Shown here in pieces: positions 33,344-35,450 of a DNA stretch of 35,450 bases. The DNA comes from Comamonadaceae bacterium. GTDB lineage: Bacteria > Pseudomonadota > Gammaproteobacteria > Burkholderiales > Burkholderiaceae_C. The position numbers and the translations under genes were made by a program. The notes below the pieces were generated by a model. It made no database searches. It was not told where the DNA came from and was given only the letters and a program-made list of their open reading frames with translations. The stretch's first letter is position 1; each line of letters begins with the position of its first letter. The stretch spans positions 1-35,450 of the forward strand of contig CANFVA010000011.1 in NCBI GenBank assembly GCA_947450255.1. Reading direction: 5' to 3'.

Positions 33344-35450
33344 TTAGCTGCCTAATTGCGCCCAAGCTTTCTCTAAGCGCTTCACGCTCACAGGCTGGGG
33401 CGTGCGCAGCTCTTGCGCAAAAAAACTGACGCGCAACTCTTCCATCAGCCAGCGAAATTCGGCCATGCGTTCATCGACCGCACCTTTGCGCTCGGCAACT
33501 AATCGCCAATAGCGCTGCTCCAAGGGGCGCAACTCGGCCAGGCGGGCGGCATCGCGCGCCGGGTCGGCGCGGTATTTGTCCAGGCGCAAACTGATGGCTT
33601 GCAGATAGCGCGCCAAGTGCTGCAAGCGCGGCCAGGGTGTATTGTGCAAAAAGCGCTTGGGCACCAGGCGCTGCAATTGCGCACTGGCGTCCTCGCAGGT
33701 GGGCGGGGAATTTTTACTGTCTTTGATTTTGCGCGCCGCGTTTTGGTACTCCAGCAATATGGTCAGCGCCATGCGCGCCACTTCATTGGCAATAAGGGTT
33801 AAGCGGCCCCGGCCTTCGTCCAGTCGCTTTTGAAACGCTGGCGCATCGGTAGGCAATGGCTCCAGCAAAAACGCCCGCTCCAGCGCCAGCGCAATGATCT
33901 GGGCTTTGAGTTCTTCCACTGTGCCGCCCGCTGCGTTGCTGCTATCGACCTTGCCTACTTGCATAAATGCAGCGCCCATTTTTTGCAAGTCCGGAATATT
34001 TTTTTCCAGGTACTTAATCGCTTCTTTCAGTTGCAAAGCAAACAAACGCGCCAGGCCACTGCGGTGTTTGGCAGCGGCAATCTGCGGCTCGTCAAACACT
34101 TCCAGCGTAACGGCGTCTGCACCATCGACCAGGGCTGGAAAGCCAATTACCGCATGGGCGCCTTTGCGTATTTCCAAGAGCTCGGGCAATTCACCGAAGG
34201 TCCACGCGGTATAGCGCTGCTCGGAGCTGTGTACTTGCGCGCTGGCGCCACTTTGTGTGCGGCCAGCCGTGCCCGACGGCTGCGCATGCGCCGCACCAGA
34301 AGGCGCTTGGCCGGGTCCATGTCGCGATCCCTGCGCGTCACCGCTGCCCTGGCCTTTAGCGCCCGGCAGTACGCCAGACTTCGCAGCACCTAAGTCCTTG
34401 GGCGCCTGCGCAGGCACGGTATCGCTCAGCTTAAGCGCCGCCAGCGCCTGGAAGGCACCCCGCGCCTGCGAGCCCCATTGCGCCTTAAGCGCGCCCAAGT
34501 TGCGGCCCTGCCCCAACTGGCGCCCGTGTTCGTCAACCACGAGGATGTTCATGAAAAAATGCGCAGGCAGCATGTCCGCCTTGATGTCGGCGCGCACAAT
34601 ATCCAGCGCCGTCGCCTCGCGCACCAATTTGAGCAAGGCATCGACCAAGCCGCCAGCGCCAAAGCGTTCGGGCGCATTCAGTACTTCAGCCATGCGCGCC
34701 GCCGTCTCGGGCAGCGGCACCAGGCGCGAGCGCGGCCGTTGGTGCAAGGTCTTGAGCAAGGCCTGCACTTTGTCTTTGAGCATGCCCGGCACTAACCATT
34801 CGCAGCGCTCTTCGCTCACTTGGTTGAGTACAAACAAAGGTACGGTCACCGTCACGCCATCGCGCGCGTCGCCGGGTTCATGCAAATACGTCGCCGCACA
34901 ATCGACGCCGCCTAAGCGCACCGTTTTAGGAAACTGGCTGGTGGTAATGCCCGCAGCCTCGTGGCGCATCAGCTCTTCGCGGGTCAGCATCAACAGCATG
35001 GGCTGCTTTTTTACTTCCTCGCGGTACCAGCGTTCGCAGCTGTATCCGCTGCATACATCGGCGGGCAGTTGCTGGTCGTAAAAAGCGTAAATCAAGGCGT
35101 CATCGACCAGCACATCCTGGCGCCGGGCTTTGTGTTCCAGGTCTTCGACTTGTTTGATGAGTTTCAGGTTGGCTGCTAAAAACGGCAGCGGCGTTTCCCA
35201 CACCCCATCGACCAGCGCCTGGCGGATAAATATCTCGCGCGCACCAGCCATATCGACGCGGCTGTAGTTCACGCGCCGCCCGCTATAGACCACCATGCCA
35301 TACAAAGTGGCCCGCTCCAGTGCCACCACTTCAGCAGCTTTTTTCTCCCAGTGTGGATCGAGCAATTGCTTTTTGAGCAAATGGCCGCCCACTTGTTCAA
35401 TCCACTGCGGGTCAATCGCCGCTATACCGCGCCCGAACAAGCGCGTGGTC
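33344..35450 (-). CDS. hrpA: ATP-dependent RNA helicase HrpA, C-terminal part (5' end off-window)
   Basis: HrpA is a DEAH-box RNA helicase. Only the last 702 codons or so are inside the window, and the helicase motor lies beyond base 35450. The frame is open to the edge (TRLFGRGIAAIDPQWIEQVGGHLLKK), so the TTG start in the ORF track is an artefact. The region matches the HrpA OB-fold followed by DUF3418: ERATLYGMVVYSGRRVNYS, LFIRQALV-type sequence, LLMLTREELMRHEA, FPKTVRLGGVDCAATYLHEPGDARDGVTVTVPLFVLNQ, and the C-terminal FRWLMEELRVSFFAQELRTPQPVSVKRLEKAW. A Gly/Ala/Ser/Gln-rich linker of about 60 residues interrupts DUF3418 (34230-34412). Confidence 0.93.
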   Translation of the reverse strand, partial: TTRLFGRGIAAIDPQWIEQVGGHLLKKQLLDPHWEKKAAEVVALERATLYGMVVYSGRRVNYSRVDMAGAREIFIRQALVDGVWETPLPFLAANLKLIKQVEDLEHKARRQDVLVDDALIYAFYDQQLPADVCSGYSCERWYREEVKKQPMLLMLTREELMRHEAAGITTSQFPKTVRLGGVDCAATYLHEPGDARDGVTVTVPLFVLNQVSEERCEWLVPGMLKDKVQALLKTLHQRPRSRLVPLPETAARMAEVLNAPERFGAGGLVDALLKLVREATALDIVRADIKADMLPAHFFMNILVVDEHGRQLGQGRNLGALKAQWGSQARGAFQALAALKLSDTVPAQAPKDLGAAKSGVLPGAKGQGSGDAQGSRHGPGQAPSGAAHAQPSGTAGRTQSGASAQVHSSEQRYTAWTFGELPELLEIRKGAHAVIGFPALVDGADAVTLEVFDEPQIAAAKHRSGLARLFALQLKEAIKYLEKNIPDLQKMGAAFMQVGKVDSSNAAGGTVEELKAQIIALALERAFLLEPLPTDAPAFQKRLDEGRGRLTLIANEVARMALTILLEYQNAARKIKDSKNSPPTCEDASAQLQRLVPKRFLHNTPWPRLQHLARYLQAISLRLDKYRADPARDAARLAELRPLEQRYWRLVAERKGAVDERMAEFRWLMEELRVSFFAQELRTPQPVSVKRLEKAWAQLGS

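Overview
The window looks like core chromosome of a GC-rich betaproteobacterium, most likely Burkholderiales/Comamonadaceae (Rhodoferax/Polaromonas-like). I infer this from gene order (rpsA-ihfB-lapA-lapB-hldE-hldD; trxA-rho; lptF-lptG; addB-addA) and from protein character. No database search was possible, so the genus is a guess.

Layout. 1-5641 (+): the 3' part of rpsA, a strong terminator, ihfB, lapA-lapB and the ADP-heptose genes hldE (kinase only) and hldD, joined by short overlaps, then a small exported ComEA-like HhH protein. 5743-6138 (+): fluoride channel crcB. 6181-9649 (-): tex followed by a patatin-like lipase. 9771-9865 (+): the 4.5S SRP RNA gene ffs, absent from the ORF track. 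9863-17201 (-): addB-addA plus an HI0933-type flavoprotein, each overlapping the next by 4 bp (ATGA). 17286-19143 (+): trxA, an intrinsic terminator, a C-rich leader with a short uORF, and rho. 19140-20795 (-): ndh and a PHA-system protein. 20964-22427 (+): a Baeyer-Villiger-type flavin monooxygenase. 22543-22632 (-): tRNA-Ser(GGA) with its terminator. 22863-25502 (-): an 879-residue protein built almost wholly of about 100 octapeptide repeats, flanked by two related non-coding segments. 25879-27755 (-): pepA-holC. 27779-30359 (+): lptF-lptG-cbiX. 30418-33340 (+): cysB-type regulator, YbdL-like aminotransferase, DUF202 protein, TIGR01244-type phosphatase-like protein. 33344-35450 (-): the C-terminal two thirds or so of hrpA.

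How the genes fit together. Envelope biogenesis recurs: LapA/LapB (LpxC control), HldE/HldD (inner-core heptose) and LptF/LptG (LPS export). A second group handles RNA and DNA transactions (S1, Tex, Rho, HrpA, IHF, AddAB, HolC, 4.5S RNA). A sulfur group is suggested by CbiX, CysB and the methionine-type aminotransferase.

The accessory element of interest is the octad-repeat gene beside tRNA-Ser. It has two levels of repetition, no cysteine, a helix-capping signature in nearly every unit, a sigma-28-like promoter match, and related sequence blocks on both sides. Other points worth checking are the rho leader (uORF plus a C-rich, G-poor tract), possible leaderless promoters at crcB, ndh and the monooxygenase, a perfect 10-bp inverted repeat in the cysB promoter, and the 23-bp gap between pepA and lptF.
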